From the NCBI GenBank assembly GCA_020860545.1, contig JAJBUC010000101.1, forward strand, positions 1-50,824: a DNA stretch of 50,824 bases, read 5' to 3'. Every line of letters starts with the position of its first letter. Position 1 is the stretch's first letter. The translations under genes and the position numbers were made by a program. The DNA comes from Oscillospiraceae bacterium. GTDB taxonomy: Bacteria > Bacillota > Clostridia > Oscillospirales > Oscillospiraceae. Shown piece after piece: positions 7,823 to 15,098 of this stretch. The notes beneath the pieces were generated by a model that made no database searches, was not told where the DNA came from, and was given only the letters and a program-made list of their open reading frames with translations.

Positions 7823-8803
7823 TCACCGTCTATTCTCTCTAACAGAGAACGGCCACCGCAGCAGGGGGCGCAAGATGTGGCACACCGGTTTGGCGGAAAG
7901 GACAAGCAGGAGGCCTGTCGCGATGATAAGCGCCCAAAGCAGCTTCCAGCGCAGACCGTCAAACACACCGAACGTGCTGAGCAGCTTAATCACGAATCCG
8001 TGTAAAAGATAAACCGGTATCGTATGTGCGCCAATATACGAAATAACCGGGATGTTCCGGTTTGGCAGGGCAAGCAGCAGAAAGGCAATCCAGATACACG
8101 CGGCTGCCTGCGTCAGCAGGCGGAACTACCAAGTATAGCCAAGATTGACGTACGAAATGGAGCCATAAAACCAACTATTGTGCCATGCTCCCTCCCGCCA
8201 AAGCGCAAACAGGACAAACGCCACAAGACACAGCGCAAGCAGCCCTACCCACAGCCCCCGCCGCTTCCCCTGCGGGGCAGTGCGCGGCCTCCGGCGCAGA
8301 ACGTGACCCGCAATAAAGAACGGAAAGTAGACAGCCGCGCGGGACAGGCTCAGGCCGTATCCGATCGGTGCTGCCCAGCCAATCAGAATACTCACGAGCG
8401 CCGCCACGCAGAGTATCGCCGCATAAACCTCCACACGCTCTGATCGAAGCAGCGGCAGCGCAAGATGCCACAGCATCAGCGCCATCAGGTACCACATCAG
8501 CCAATATGGGGTGGTATACGACCACACGCTCTGTCCCTCAAGCACTATGTTGGCAAAAATCTGGTACAGGGTCTGGAAAATGAGGTAGGGGTATAGGAGC
8601 TTTGTCAAAATATCCGCCGGCCGCTCCCCCGCCGTAAAACCGGAACAGAAGGCAAACGCGGGCATGTGAAACGAATACACCACCCGATAGAGCGTCGCAA
8701 CCCCCGGCCCCATAAACAGCTCCAGCAGATGCCCGAACACAACACAAAACATGAGCAGGCATTTCAGGTTGTCCAATTTTGCATAGCGCCCCTGTAACGG
8801 CAT
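7823..8803 (-). pseudogene. Acyltransferase family 3 membrane protein interrupted by one in-frame TAG
   Basis: Read from ATG 8803 (GGAGGGAGG upstream), the frame encodes a typical acyltransferase-3 protein: RYAKLDNLKCLLMFCVVFGH (residues 6-25) with the catalytic-type His, SFHMPAFAFCSGF near 45, then multiple membrane helices. Codon 226 is TAG (8126-8128), but the same frame continues without further stops to TGA at 7823 and clearly keeps coding the family's last helices (IPVISYIGAHTIPVYLLHGF). The full frame is 326 codons. One TGG-to-TAG transition would explain it. Possible products are a 225-aa truncated protein, a readthrough product, or nothing. These enzymes O-acylate cell-surface sugars. 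It is divergent from the pyruvyl transferase gene at 8941, also a surface-glycan function. Confidence 0.85.
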
Positions 8804-8876
8804 AGTGCCTCCCTCCGTTCCCCTTTCCGTTACAGTAACCTCTCACGCGGCCTTTGTCAAGGTACCTTCGCCGCAC

Positions 8877-8906
8877 TTGACGGCGGAATCCTTTCTACTA
8901 TATAAT
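8877..8906 (+). promoter_or_regulatory. Vegetative promoter for the pyruvyl transferase gene
   Basis: TTGACG (8877-8882), 18-nt spacer, TATAAT (8901-8906), 35 nt before the ATG at 8941. Confidence 0.75.
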
Positions 8907-8940
8907 AGGAAACAATAAATTTGTGAAAAGAGGTGCCGTT

Positions 8941-10068
8941 ATGCGCAGTGTTGGACTGATTACCTTCCATTTTGCCCATCACTATGGCGCGCAACTGCAG
9001 GCATACGCCACGATGCGCACCGTAGAGCAGCTCGGCTGCAAGTGCGAGGTAATCGACTACCGTCTGCCTCACACCACCGCCACCAACCGCATCTTTAAGC
9101 GGGGCGGGGCACGGGGTATGATCTCTAACCTGCACACCGCGCTGCATTACGGCGCGTTCCGACGGCGCTACGACCGGTTTGAGGCCTTCGTCGCTGAGCA
9201 GATGCCTTTAAGCCCGGCGCGCTACACCTCCGTCACCGCCCTGCGGGAAAACCCGCCCGCCTATGACATCTATCTCGCGGGCAGCGACCAGATCTGGAAC
9301 CCTTATATCTTTGAAACCCAGCAGTTTGACGAGGCATTCCTGCTCACGTTTGTCCAGCGCGGCACGCGCATTGCATACGCGCCGAGTCTGGGGGTACCCT
9401 CCCTGCCCGCGGATACCTCCGCACAGCTGCGGGCGTATCTCGCCCCGTTCTCCGCCCTCTCCGCGCGGGAAAAGCGGGGGAGCGACCTGCTCGCACAGAT
9501 TACGGGACGGGAGGTACCCGTCGTGCTTGACCCCACCCTGCTTCTGACCGCGCGCGACTGGGACAAGTGTGCTGTTCCGCCCGCCTTAGACGGAGCCTAT
9601 ATCCTATGTTATTTCGTCTCCGACCCGGCGGAGATCGCCCCCTGCGCGCTAGAGCTCTCCCGCAAAACCGGTCTGCCCATCGTGCAGCTTGCCGGGGCGC
9701 GGCGCAAAATCGATGGGGCACGCACCCTGATTCTGGACGCGGGACCGCGTGAATTTTTGGGTTTATTCCAGCATGCCGACTATGTCTGCACCAATTCCTT
9801 CCACGGCGCGGCGTTCTCCCTCCAGTTTTCCCGCCCCTTTTTTACCGCTCTGTCTCCGAAAGAGCGCAGTGAACCGACCTACTCCCGCATATACAGCCTG
9901 CTCAATCAGCTGGGCTGCACAGCACGCATTCTCGGCCTGCCGGAGACCGCCGCCATTGACGACCCGCTCGACTACGAGGCCGTCCAGCGCTGTCTGGATC
10001 AGGCGCGCGCGGACTCCTTGTCGTATTTGCGCGCCGCGCTCGACTCCGCTGCCGAGGATATATCATAA
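8941..10068 (+). CDS. Polysaccharide pyruvyl transferase family protein
   Basis: A 375-aa protein. N-terminal VGLITFHFAHHYGAQLQAYA (residues 4-23) is the typical opening of this family (nucleotide-type fold with a glycan acceptor loop). YDIYLAGSDQIWNP (about 104-117), VVLDPTLLL near 192 and DYVCTNSFHGAAFSLQFSRPFF (about 280-301) are family signature segments. The start is ATG 8941, with AGAGGTG upstream; an in-frame GTG at 8923 is less likely. Cytoplasmic enzyme that normally transfers pyruvyl groups from PEP to sugars of cell-wall or capsular polysaccharides. Its promoter is convincing, and its divergent neighbour is a (now broken) glycan acyltransferase, consistent with cell-surface decoration. 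Confidence 0.88.
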   Translation: MRSVGLITFHFAHHYGAQLQAYATMRTVEQLGCKCEVIDYRLPHTTATNRIFKRGGARGMISNLHTALHYGAFRRRYDRFEAFVAEQMPLSPARYTSVTALRENPPAYDIYLAGSDQIWNPYIFETQQFDEAFLLTFVQRGTRIAYAPSLGVPSLPADTSAQLRAYLAPFSALSAREKRGSDLLAQITGREVPVVLDPTLLLTARDWDKCAVPPALDGAYILCYFVSDPAEIAPCALELSRKTGLPIVQLAGARRKIDGARTLILDAGPREFLGLFQHADYVCTNSFHGAAFSLQFSRPFFTALSPKERSEPTYSRIYSLLNQLGCTARILGLPETAAIDDPLDYEAVQRCLDQARADSLSYLRAALDSAAEDIS

Positions 10069-10189
10069 GTAAAAAAATTGTCTCACCGCAGAAATTTACA
10101 TTTTATTCTTTGATTTTTACCCTACGCCCTGATAGACTGGTACAATGCAGACAAGCTGTCACAAATGACCGCGCCGGGAGGAATACACA

Positions 10190-11053
10190 TTGAACGCTAT
10201 TTCAAATTGGATTGACCGCTTTTGTTATAAGCATCCGCGCTTTTATATTCCGCATTTAATGCTGATCATTGTTGTGGGGCAAATTTTCGTTTTCCTGCTC
10301 GATATGTTCAGCAGCGGTCAATTCTCCAATATCATCTGCTTTGCGCCCTATTACATCCTCCATGGACAGATCTGGCGCATTGTCACCTTTGTTTTTGTCC
10401 CGATCAACTCCAGTCCGATTCTCCTGATTATATCCCTCTACTTTTACTTCTTCATCGGCAGAATACTGGATCGCGAGTGGGGTTCGGTCAAGTTCACGGT
10501 CTATATCCTTCTGGGCGCGGTGCTCAATATTGTCATCGGTTTTATTCTTTACGCGGTATTTCCCACCGCCTCACCGAGCGTAACGGCAAGCATGCACTAT
10601 GTGTACCTCTCCATGTTCTTTGCATTTGCCACCCTCTTTCCCGACATGCGGGTGCTCCTGTTCTTTATTATCCCGATAAAAATCAAGTGGCTCGCGTGGA
10701 TTGACGCTGCCATGTTCGCCTATACCATTATTATAAATCTGGTGCAGCTCGATTTTGTGAACGCGATCGTCCCGTTGATCGCCATACTCAACTACTTTAT
10801 CTTTTTCTGGCCTATCATACGCGGCGCGTTCGGGCGTGCCAAATATAAAACCTCCCGGCAGACCATCCATTTTAAGCAAGCCGCAAATCAAGCCCGGCAG
10901 AACCAGCAGCAGCGCGGTTATCTGCACAAATGCGCGGTATGCGGGAAGACGGACACAGACTACCCCGACATGGAATTCCGCTACTGCTCCAAATGCAACG
11001 GGTACTACTGCTACTGTCCGGAGCACATCAATAACCACGTTCACATTGAATGA
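10190..11053 (+). CDS. Rhomboid-like membrane protein without a full catalytic dyad, with C-terminal zinc ribbon
   Basis: A 287-aa protein starting at TTG 10190 (GGGAGG upstream). Six or so transmembrane segments fill residues 20-215, with rhomboid-fold landmarks: HGQIWRIVTFVFVP (about 58-71) as the L1/TM2 region, and ASMHYVYLSMFFAFATLFPD (133-152) where rhomboids carry GxSG and the following helix. The Ser is present but both flanking Gly are replaced, and the TM6 His-Gly-Gly helix is replaced by LIAILNYFIFF, so protease activity is doubtful. The C-terminal 45 residues hold a treble-clef or ribbon-like set: CAVCGKTDTD and YCSKCNGYYCYCPEHINNH. Role unknown; perhaps a membrane adaptor like other pseudo-rhomboids. 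Confidence 0.75.
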   Translation: MNAISNWIDRFCYKHPRFYIPHLMLIIVVGQIFVFLLDMFSSGQFSNIICFAPYYILHGQIWRIVTFVFVPINSSPILLIISLYFYFFIGRILDREWGSVKFTVYILLGAVLNIVIGFILYAVFPTASPSVTASMHYVYLSMFFAFATLFPDMRVLLFFIIPIKIKWLAWIDAAMFAYTIIINLVQLDFVNAIVPLIAILNYFIFFWPIIRGAFGRAKYKTSRQTIHFKQAANQARQNQQQRGYLHKCAVCGKTDTDYPDMEFRYCSKCNGYYCYCPEHINNHVHIE

Positions 11054-11082
11054 CGCAGACCGGAACAACAGAATGATATGCT

Positions 11083-11131
11083 ACCCCCAGATAGGACAGT
11101 GAAAGAAAAAACACTGTTTTTATCTGGGGGT
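11083..11131. repeat. Nested inverted repeat next to transposase remnant
   Basis: ACCCCCAGATA (11083-11093) is perfectly complementary to TATCTGGGGGT (11121-11131). Inside it ACAGTG pairs with CACTGT. It ends 6 nt before the ATG of a truncated transposase-like frame, so it may be an insertion-sequence end or a cis hairpin limiting transposase expression. Confidence 0.6.
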
Positions 11132-11137
11132 GACTTT

Positions 11138-11266
11138 ATGCCGCAACGAGTGAAAACATCGGCAGAGGAAAAGGTGCGTATTGTAGACGCCTATCTGTCA
11201 GGGGAAGTAAGATGGACGGATGCGTATGAGGTGGCAGGAGTAGGCAAGGCGACGGTCAACCGATGA
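11138..11266 (+). pseudogene. Truncated transposase OrfA-like HTH fragment
   Basis: A 42-codon frame (ATG 11138, GGGGGTG upstream). TSAEEKVRIVDAYLSGEV (residues 7-24) followed by a helix-turn-helix ending VAGVGKATVNR resembles the N-terminus of IS3-type OrfA transposases. It stops at TGA 11264-11266 just where the recognition helix normally continues, and no OrfB or catalytic DDE sequence follows before the collagen-like gene at 11433. Downstream to about 11430 I see no other coding signal. Interpreted as the decayed left end of an insertion sequence. Confidence 0.6.
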
Positions 11267-11432
11267 GTAAATCAATACAGATTTCTACAACAACTACCGC
11301 CTCCACCGTCGCCTTTCCGTCATGCACCCATAGTAAAAAAATGGCAAAGTGCTGAGATGCTACATAGAATGGGGGAGCAGAGTGTAGTCATATGTATATT
11401 GAAACATCCTACCTAATAAAGGAGTCATCACT

Positions 11433-11579
11433 ATGATAAACAATTGTTCTTGTCCCCCATGCGGAGGCCAGCAAATTGTCCCCAGTTGTATTCCATGTCC
11501 TCCAACCCCCTGTGTATTGACAGGCCCGACGGGCCCCACTGCACCGCCAATATATGCACAACCGTTAAAAGCCGCATGA
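11433..11579 (+). pseudogene. 5' part of a split collagen-like exosporium gene (BclB-type), cut by an integrated element
   Basis: ATG 11433 has AAAGGAG upstream. It encodes a Cys/Pro-rich leader (MINNCSCPPCGG, then PSCIPCPPTPCVL) and the first collagen-like triplets TGPTGPT, up to codon 36 (ACT, 11538-11540). The next bases (GC, 11541-11542) are the integration crossover; beyond them the frame runs through element DNA (APPIYAQPLKAA) and stops at TGA 11577. As it stands it makes a 48-aa stub. The continuing part of the gene lies at 15087-15686 in the matching frame. Cys-rich leaders plus GXT repeats are typical of clostridial and Bacillus exosporium collagen-like glycoproteins expressed in late sporulation. 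A CATATGTAT at 11389-11397 is only a weak sporulation-type -10 candidate. Confidence 0.85.
11531..11562. other. attL of the integrated element
   Basis: Host half: GGGCCC at 11531-11536. Crossover dinucleotide GC at 11541-11542 within TGC (11540-11542), shared with the right junction. Element half: 11542-11562, an imperfect inverted repeat (18 of 21 matches) of 15067-15087. Confidence 0.8.
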
Positions 11580-11683
11580 ACACAGGGTTTTTAAGACCTC
11601 AACAAAATAATTTAATCCCCATAATCACACAGTATGCCGTTTGAAAGCTGGACAAGCTATCAAGCGGCATATTTGTTTGCCAA

Positions 11684-11713
11684 GGCGTTCTGAAATAGGA
11701 ACGCCGTTTTTTT
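11684..11713 (+). terminator. Hairpin plus T-run upstream of the rep-like gene
   Basis: GGCGTTC (11684-11690) pairs with GAACGCC (11699-11705), followed by a seven-T run (11707-11713). It lies 36 nt before ATG 11749, so it either stops transcription entering from the collagen-like gene or works as an attenuator in the rep leader. Confidence 0.65.
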
Positions 11714-11748
11714 ATGCCCTTTTTCAGAGGGAAAGGAGGTTTTACGTT

Positions 11749-12639
11749 ATGGCAGTATTCCGGGTAGAGAAAAACAAGGGCTACACGGTTATGTCAAATC
11801 ACCACTTGCGAAACAAGGAACTATCGCTAAAAGCAAAAGGCTTGTTGTCGCAAATGCTGTCCTTGCCGGAGGATTGGGACTACACCCTTGCCGGGTTGTC
11901 CCACATCAACCGGGAAAAAATAGACGCTATCCGCGAAGCCGTCCGCGAACTGGAACGCGCCGGATATATCCAGCGTACCAGAGAGCGCGACAAGAAAGGC
12001 CGGTTGCGGGGCGCGGATTATGTGATATACGAACAACCGCAGCCACCTATATTGGATTACCCTACATTGGAAAATCCAACATTGGATAATCCAGTGTTGG
12101 AAAAACCTACGTTGGAAAATCCAACGCAATTAAATAAAGAACTATCTATTACTGAAAAATCAAATACGGATTTATCAAGTACCCATTCCATTCCTATCCA
12201 TTCCCCTAACCCCTTGCCTTTAGAGGGCGCAGCGGCTACGCCGCCGGAACAGAAAGGAATTGAAGCGAACGACGCATACAGGATTTATGAGGAAATTATC
12301 AAGGACAATATCGAGTATGACATTATCGTGCAGGACAGACATATCGACAAAGACCGATTAGACGAAATCGTAAGTCTTTTGCTTGAAACCGTCTGCACGT
12401 CACGAAAGACAATTCGCGTCGCTGGTGACGATTACCCCGCCGAACTTGTCAAAAGCAAATTTCTGAAACTGAATAGCAGTCACATTCAGTTTGTTTTTGA
12501 TTGCTTGCATCAAAACACCACCAAAGTCCGCAATATCAAAAAATATCTGTTGGCGGTACTGTTCAACGCGCCGTCCACGATGGGCAGCTACTATACCGCC
12601 CTCGTCAATCACGATATGTACGGTGACAGGGAATGTTGA
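11749..12639 (+). CDS. Replication initiator-like protein of integrative elements (winged HTH + DUF6017-type C-terminus)
   Basis: A 296-aa protein starting at ATG 11749 (AAAGGAGG upstream). Residues 1-100 form a DNA-binding winged-helix domain with hallmarks GYTVMSNHHLRNKELSLKAK (11-30) and LSLPEDWDYTLAGLSHI. A repetitive linker encodes five PTLEN-like pentapeptides (residues 100-124). The C-terminal domain (about 205-296) contains TVCTSRKTIRVAGDDYP and AVLFNAPSTMGSYYTALVNH, a block I recognise from the DUF6017 proteins carried by conjugative and mobilisable elements of gut Firmicutes. Inferred role: replication or maintenance of the excised circle. It overlaps the following fragment by 7 nt. 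Confidence 0.75.
   Translation: MAVFRVEKNKGYTVMSNHHLRNKELSLKAKGLLSQMLSLPEDWDYTLAGLSHINREKIDAIREAVRELERAGYIQRTRERDKKGRLRGADYVIYEQPQPPILDYPTLENPTLDNPVLEKPTLENPTQLNKELSITEKSNTDLSSTHSIPIHSPNPLPLEGAAATPPEQKGIEANDAYRIYEEIIKDNIEYDIIVQDRHIDKDRLDEIVSLLLETVCTSRKTIRVAGDDYPAELVKSKFLKLNSSHIQFVFDCLHQNTTKVRNIKKYLLAVLFNAPSTMGSYYTALVNHDMYGDREC
12046..12120 (+). repeat. Five tandem 15-bp repeats inside the rep-like gene
   Basis: Five consecutive 15-bp units of the form CC(T/A)-A(C/T)A-TTG-GA(A/T)-AAT encode PILDY, PTLEN, PTLDN, PVLEK, PTLEN. Several units contain TTGGAAAATCCAA, itself a short palindrome. In-gene iteron origins are known for some rep families, so this may be the element's replication origin; that is inference. 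Confidence 0.7.
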
Positions 12640-12965
12640 TCGGGCTGCACGACGCGGAGCGCGACCACATGAGGGGTAAGACGTTTCCCAATTTCGCGCT
12701 GATGAAACTATCCGCATACCACAAAGCGCGGGGTGATACCGTGGAATGGTGGAATGGACTATACAACGCAAACTATGACACCGTTTATTCCAGTAAAGTA
12801 TTTGGATTTACACAGGAAAACCCCTATCTGCCCGAAAATACAGTCAAGGGCGGCACAGGCTATGGCCTGTATACCGAATTGCCCCCCGATATTGATAGCT
12901 GTTTCCCTGACTATTCCCTTTATCCCGAATGTGATTATGCCATAGTCAAACCCTATTTGAATTAA
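12633..12965 (+). pseudogene. N-terminal fragment of an element-borne radical SAM-type protein
   Basis: A 110-codon frame from ATG 12633, overlapping the rep-like stop. It encodes FPNFALMKLSAYHKARGDTV (19-38), a VKGGTGYGLYTELPP segment and FPDYSLYPECDYA, matching the B12-binding-like N-terminus of radical SAM proteins found in integrative elements of gut Firmicutes. The family normally continues with a CxxxCxxC cluster motif; here the homology ends at DYA and the frame closes at TAA 12963. The enzyme core is therefore missing and the product should be inactive. The break coincides with the start of the DUF6870-like remnant, pointing to an internal deletion. Confidence 0.65.
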
Positions 12966-13195
12966 GTCAAGTTGACATAACCGACATTGACCTGTCAGCC
13001 TTGACGGACATACACACAGTAAGCATTAACCACGACTTGCCGCATGAAGAAAAGATATTGTCATATATTGCACAGATGGGAAACCCTTATTGCTTTATCA
13101 GTGGCGGCGTTCCCGTGCGTATGCGGTTTTTATCCAAAGAAAAAAGTCTTTCGCAATCATTAGTATCTTTCTTTTCAACACTCAAACAACGGTGA
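12935..13195 (+). pseudogene. DUF6870-like small element protein, start codon lost
   Basis: This frame is open from 12935 to TGA 13193-13195. It encodes VDITDIDLSALTDIHTVSIN (about 12971-13030) and KILSYIAQMGNPYCFISGG, a pattern I recognise from the short DUF6870-type proteins of integrative elements. There is no ATG at the 5' end; only TTG 13001 is available, without a ribosome site, and the first residues are out of phase with the radical SAM fragment it abuts. Best read as the downstream side of a deletion that fused two genes. From 13196 to 13249 I see nothing coding. Confidence 0.5.
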
Positions 13196-13222
13196 CAAAA
13201 TAAGCTGTCCATAGACGACGCT

Positions 13223-13278
13223 ATTATACCCCGTAAATGCCCGTTTTGGTTGATTTACCGGGCTAAAATTGGTATAAT
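13223..13278 (+). promoter_or_regulatory. Recombinase promoter framed by an inverted repeat
   Basis: -35 TTGATT (13250-13255), 17-nt spacer, extended -10 TGGTATAAT (TATAAT at 13273-13278). The ATTATACC at 13223-13230 is the exact inverted copy of GGTATAAT at 13271-13278, with additional CCGTAAA / TTTACCGG pairing inside. The dyad may be an operator for recombinase control. Confidence 0.7.
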
Positions 13279-13309
13279 GGCGTTGTGATTATTGGGGGAA
13301 GGAGGGCAT

Positions 13310-15055
13310 ATGCCAAGAGTACGAAAAACTACTCAAACAGTCACAGCAAAACATTGGAAAATCGGTATCTATATTCGTCTTTCACGCGAAGATAAAGAAA
13401 AAGAAGAAGAACGAGTAAGCAATAAGAACGGCAGACGAAACATTCCGCACAATGTTGATGAAAATGCAAGCGGCAGTATTGTAGAACAAGATAAAATCTT
13501 AACTGAATGGGTTGAAGAATACTTCCGCGAAGAACATTACGAAGTCGTTGACTATTTTGTAGACGACGGCCTGACCGGGACAGATGATACAAGGGACGAT
13601 TTTCAACGGCTTATTGAGTACGTTGAAGCTGGCAAAGTGAATTGTATTGTCGTAAAAACCTTATCCAGAGCGTTTCGGAACTACGCCGACCAAGGCCGCT
13701 ATTTGGAACAGGTATTTCCCCGTCTTGGTGTACGCTTTATATCGTCCAGCAACCCCTTTGTGGATAGCTATAACGATCCCGACGCGATTAACAACGGTAT
13801 GGAAATACCGATAAACGGTCTTATGAATGACCGTTTTGCCGCGAAAACGTCAGCCGACATACGGCGAACCTTTGACGCAAAGCGTCGGCGCGGTGAGTTT
13901 ATCGGCGCGTTTGCGCCCTACGGGTATATAAAAGACCCGGAGGACAAAAACAGTATCATCATTGATGAAGAAGCGGCACAGCACGTCAGGGACATATTCA
14001 ACTGGTTTGTCGTTGATGGCATGAGCAAGCGGGGTATTGCGCTAAAGCTGAACGAAATGGGCGTATTAAATCCCACGGCCTACAAACAGCGTGTGCTAAA
14101 GTTAAAGTATAAAAACCCCGGCACAGAAATGAATGATGGGCGTTGGATGGGCAGCAACATACTTAATCTTTTGAAGAATGAAATGTACGTCGGAAACATG
14201 GTACAGGGGCGTAATCGTATCATCAGCTATAAGGTACATACGCAGATTAAGACACCAGAAGAAGAATGGTATGTTGTAGAGGGTACACACGAAGCGATTA
14301 TCTCTCGTGAGCTATTCGACCAAGCCCAATTACTGCACTCCCGCGACACACGAACAGCACCCGGCAAAAAAGAACTTTATATTTTCGCTGGCCTGTTGCG
14401 TTGTGCCGACTGCAAAATGGCAATGCGGCGCAAAGTGTCAAAGAACCTTGCATACTATCATTGCCGCTCTTACCATGACAAGGGCGTTTGTACTAGGCGG
14501 TCAATCCGCGAGGACAGATTGATACAGGCCGTTTATGACGCTATCCGTATACAGATTGATTTAGTGCAATCATTAAGCGACGCATTGGAGGCCATCAATC
14601 AGCAACCAAACGTAAAAACACAGTCTAACCGCTTAACTGCAATGCTGAAAATGCGTCAAGCAGATTTAGACAAAGTAATCAAAGCGTCCGATAGTCTGTA
14701 CATGGATTGGAAAAATGGCGACATTACCAAAGAGGACTATCGGAGAATGAAAGCGTCCTTTGACGAAAAAGCCGACGAGCTAAAGGCGGCGGTTGATAGT
14801 ATCAAGGGCGAAATCAATACACTGGCAAGAGGTGTAAATGCAGACGACCCATACCTCGCCACGTTTTTGAAGTATAGGAATATTACAGAAATAAACCGTG
14901 GAATTGTCGTGGAATTGATTGATACCATTTACGTCCATGAGGACGGACAAATAACAATAGACTTTTCCTTTGCGGATGAAATGAAACGGATTGTTGAGTT
15001 TATAGAGAACAATCAAAATGACCTTGTAATCGTGGAAAACAAAGGCGTTTCTTAA
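13310..15055 (+). CDS. Large serine recombinase (site-specific integrase/excisionase, TnpX/TndX-like)
   Basis: A 581-aa protein from ATG 13310 with AAGGAGGG 6 nt upstream; an in-frame TTG at 13292 has no better site. The catalytic domain (about residues 15-180) begins WKIGIYIRLSREDKEKEEER, with nucleophile Ser in RLSRED, and holds DYFVDDGLTGTDDTRDDFQR and VVKTLSRAFRNYADQGRYLE with the family arginines. The recombinase domain follows (about 195-320, FAPYGYIKDP). The zinc ribbon has LLRCADCKMAMRRK and YYHCRSYHDKGVC (about 365-400). A coiled-coil tail runs over about 430-510. It inserts and excises DNA between short att sites through 2-nt staggered cuts. Its position beside the right att site is the usual layout. 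All key residues appear present. Confidence 0.93.
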   Translation: MPRVRKTTQTVTAKHWKIGIYIRLSREDKEKEEERVSNKNGRRNIPHNVDENASGSIVEQDKILTEWVEEYFREEHYEVVDYFVDDGLTGTDDTRDDFQRLIEYVEAGKVNCIVVKTLSRAFRNYADQGRYLEQVFPRLGVRFISSSNPFVDSYNDPDAINNGMEIPINGLMNDRFAAKTSADIRRTFDAKRRRGEFIGAFAPYGYIKDPEDKNSIIIDEEAAQHVRDIFNWFVVDGMSKRGIALKLNEMGVLNPTAYKQRVLKLKYKNPGTEMNDGRWMGSNILNLLKNEMYVGNMVQGRNRIISYKVHTQIKTPEEEWYVVEGTHEAIISRELFDQAQLLHSRDTRTAPGKKELYIFAGLLRCADCKMAMRRKVSKNLAYYHCRSYHDKGVCTRRSIREDRLIQAVYDAIRIQIDLVQSLSDALEAINQQPNVKTQSNRLTAMLKMRQADLDKVIKASDSLYMDWKNGDITKEDYRRMKASFDEKADELKAAVDSIKGEINTLARGVNADDPYLATFLKYRNITEINRGIVVELIDTIYVHEDGQITIDFSFADEMKRIVEFIENNQNDLVIVENKGVS

Positions 15056-15066
15056 TCATCTTCAAA

Positions 15067-15098
15067 GTTGTGCATAAATAGTCGGTGCTACCGGGCCC
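15067..15098. other. attR of the integrated element
   Basis: Element half 15067-15087 (imperfect inverted repeat of 11542-11562), crossover GC at 15087-15088, host half with GGGCCC at 15093-15098. GGGCCC in attL and attR is equidistant (positions 6-11) from the centre of the GC dinucleotide, so the rebuilt attB is a symmetric site. Confidence 0.8.

Larger units (their letters stand above)
11542..15087 (+). mobile_element. 3,546-bp integrated element with a large serine recombinase, inserted in the exosporium gene
   Basis: The element lies between two copies of TGC (11540-11542 and 15086-15088) inside a collagen-like gene. It carries a replication-initiator-like gene, a radical-SAM fragment, a DUF6870-like fragment and, at the right end, a complete large serine recombinase whose stop is 12 nt from the right inverted repeat. 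Its GC content is visibly lower than the host's. I see no relaxase, coupling protein, capsid or terminase gene, so it is a minimal integrative element, perhaps derived by deletion from a larger conjugative or mobilisable one. Removing exactly this length (3 x 1182) rejoins the host gene in frame. Whether it still excises is not visible; the recombinase has no obvious defect. Confidence 0.85.

Noticed and set aside
11389..11397. CATATGTAT as a SigE/SigK -10 element of the split exosporium gene
   Set aside because: It matches only partly and no fitting -35 is present at the right distance. Sporulation control cannot be claimed from it.
11641..11748. Longer N-terminus for the rep-like protein
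   Set aside because: The extra codons cover a terminator hairpin and the ribosome site; ATG 11749 has AAAGGAGG.
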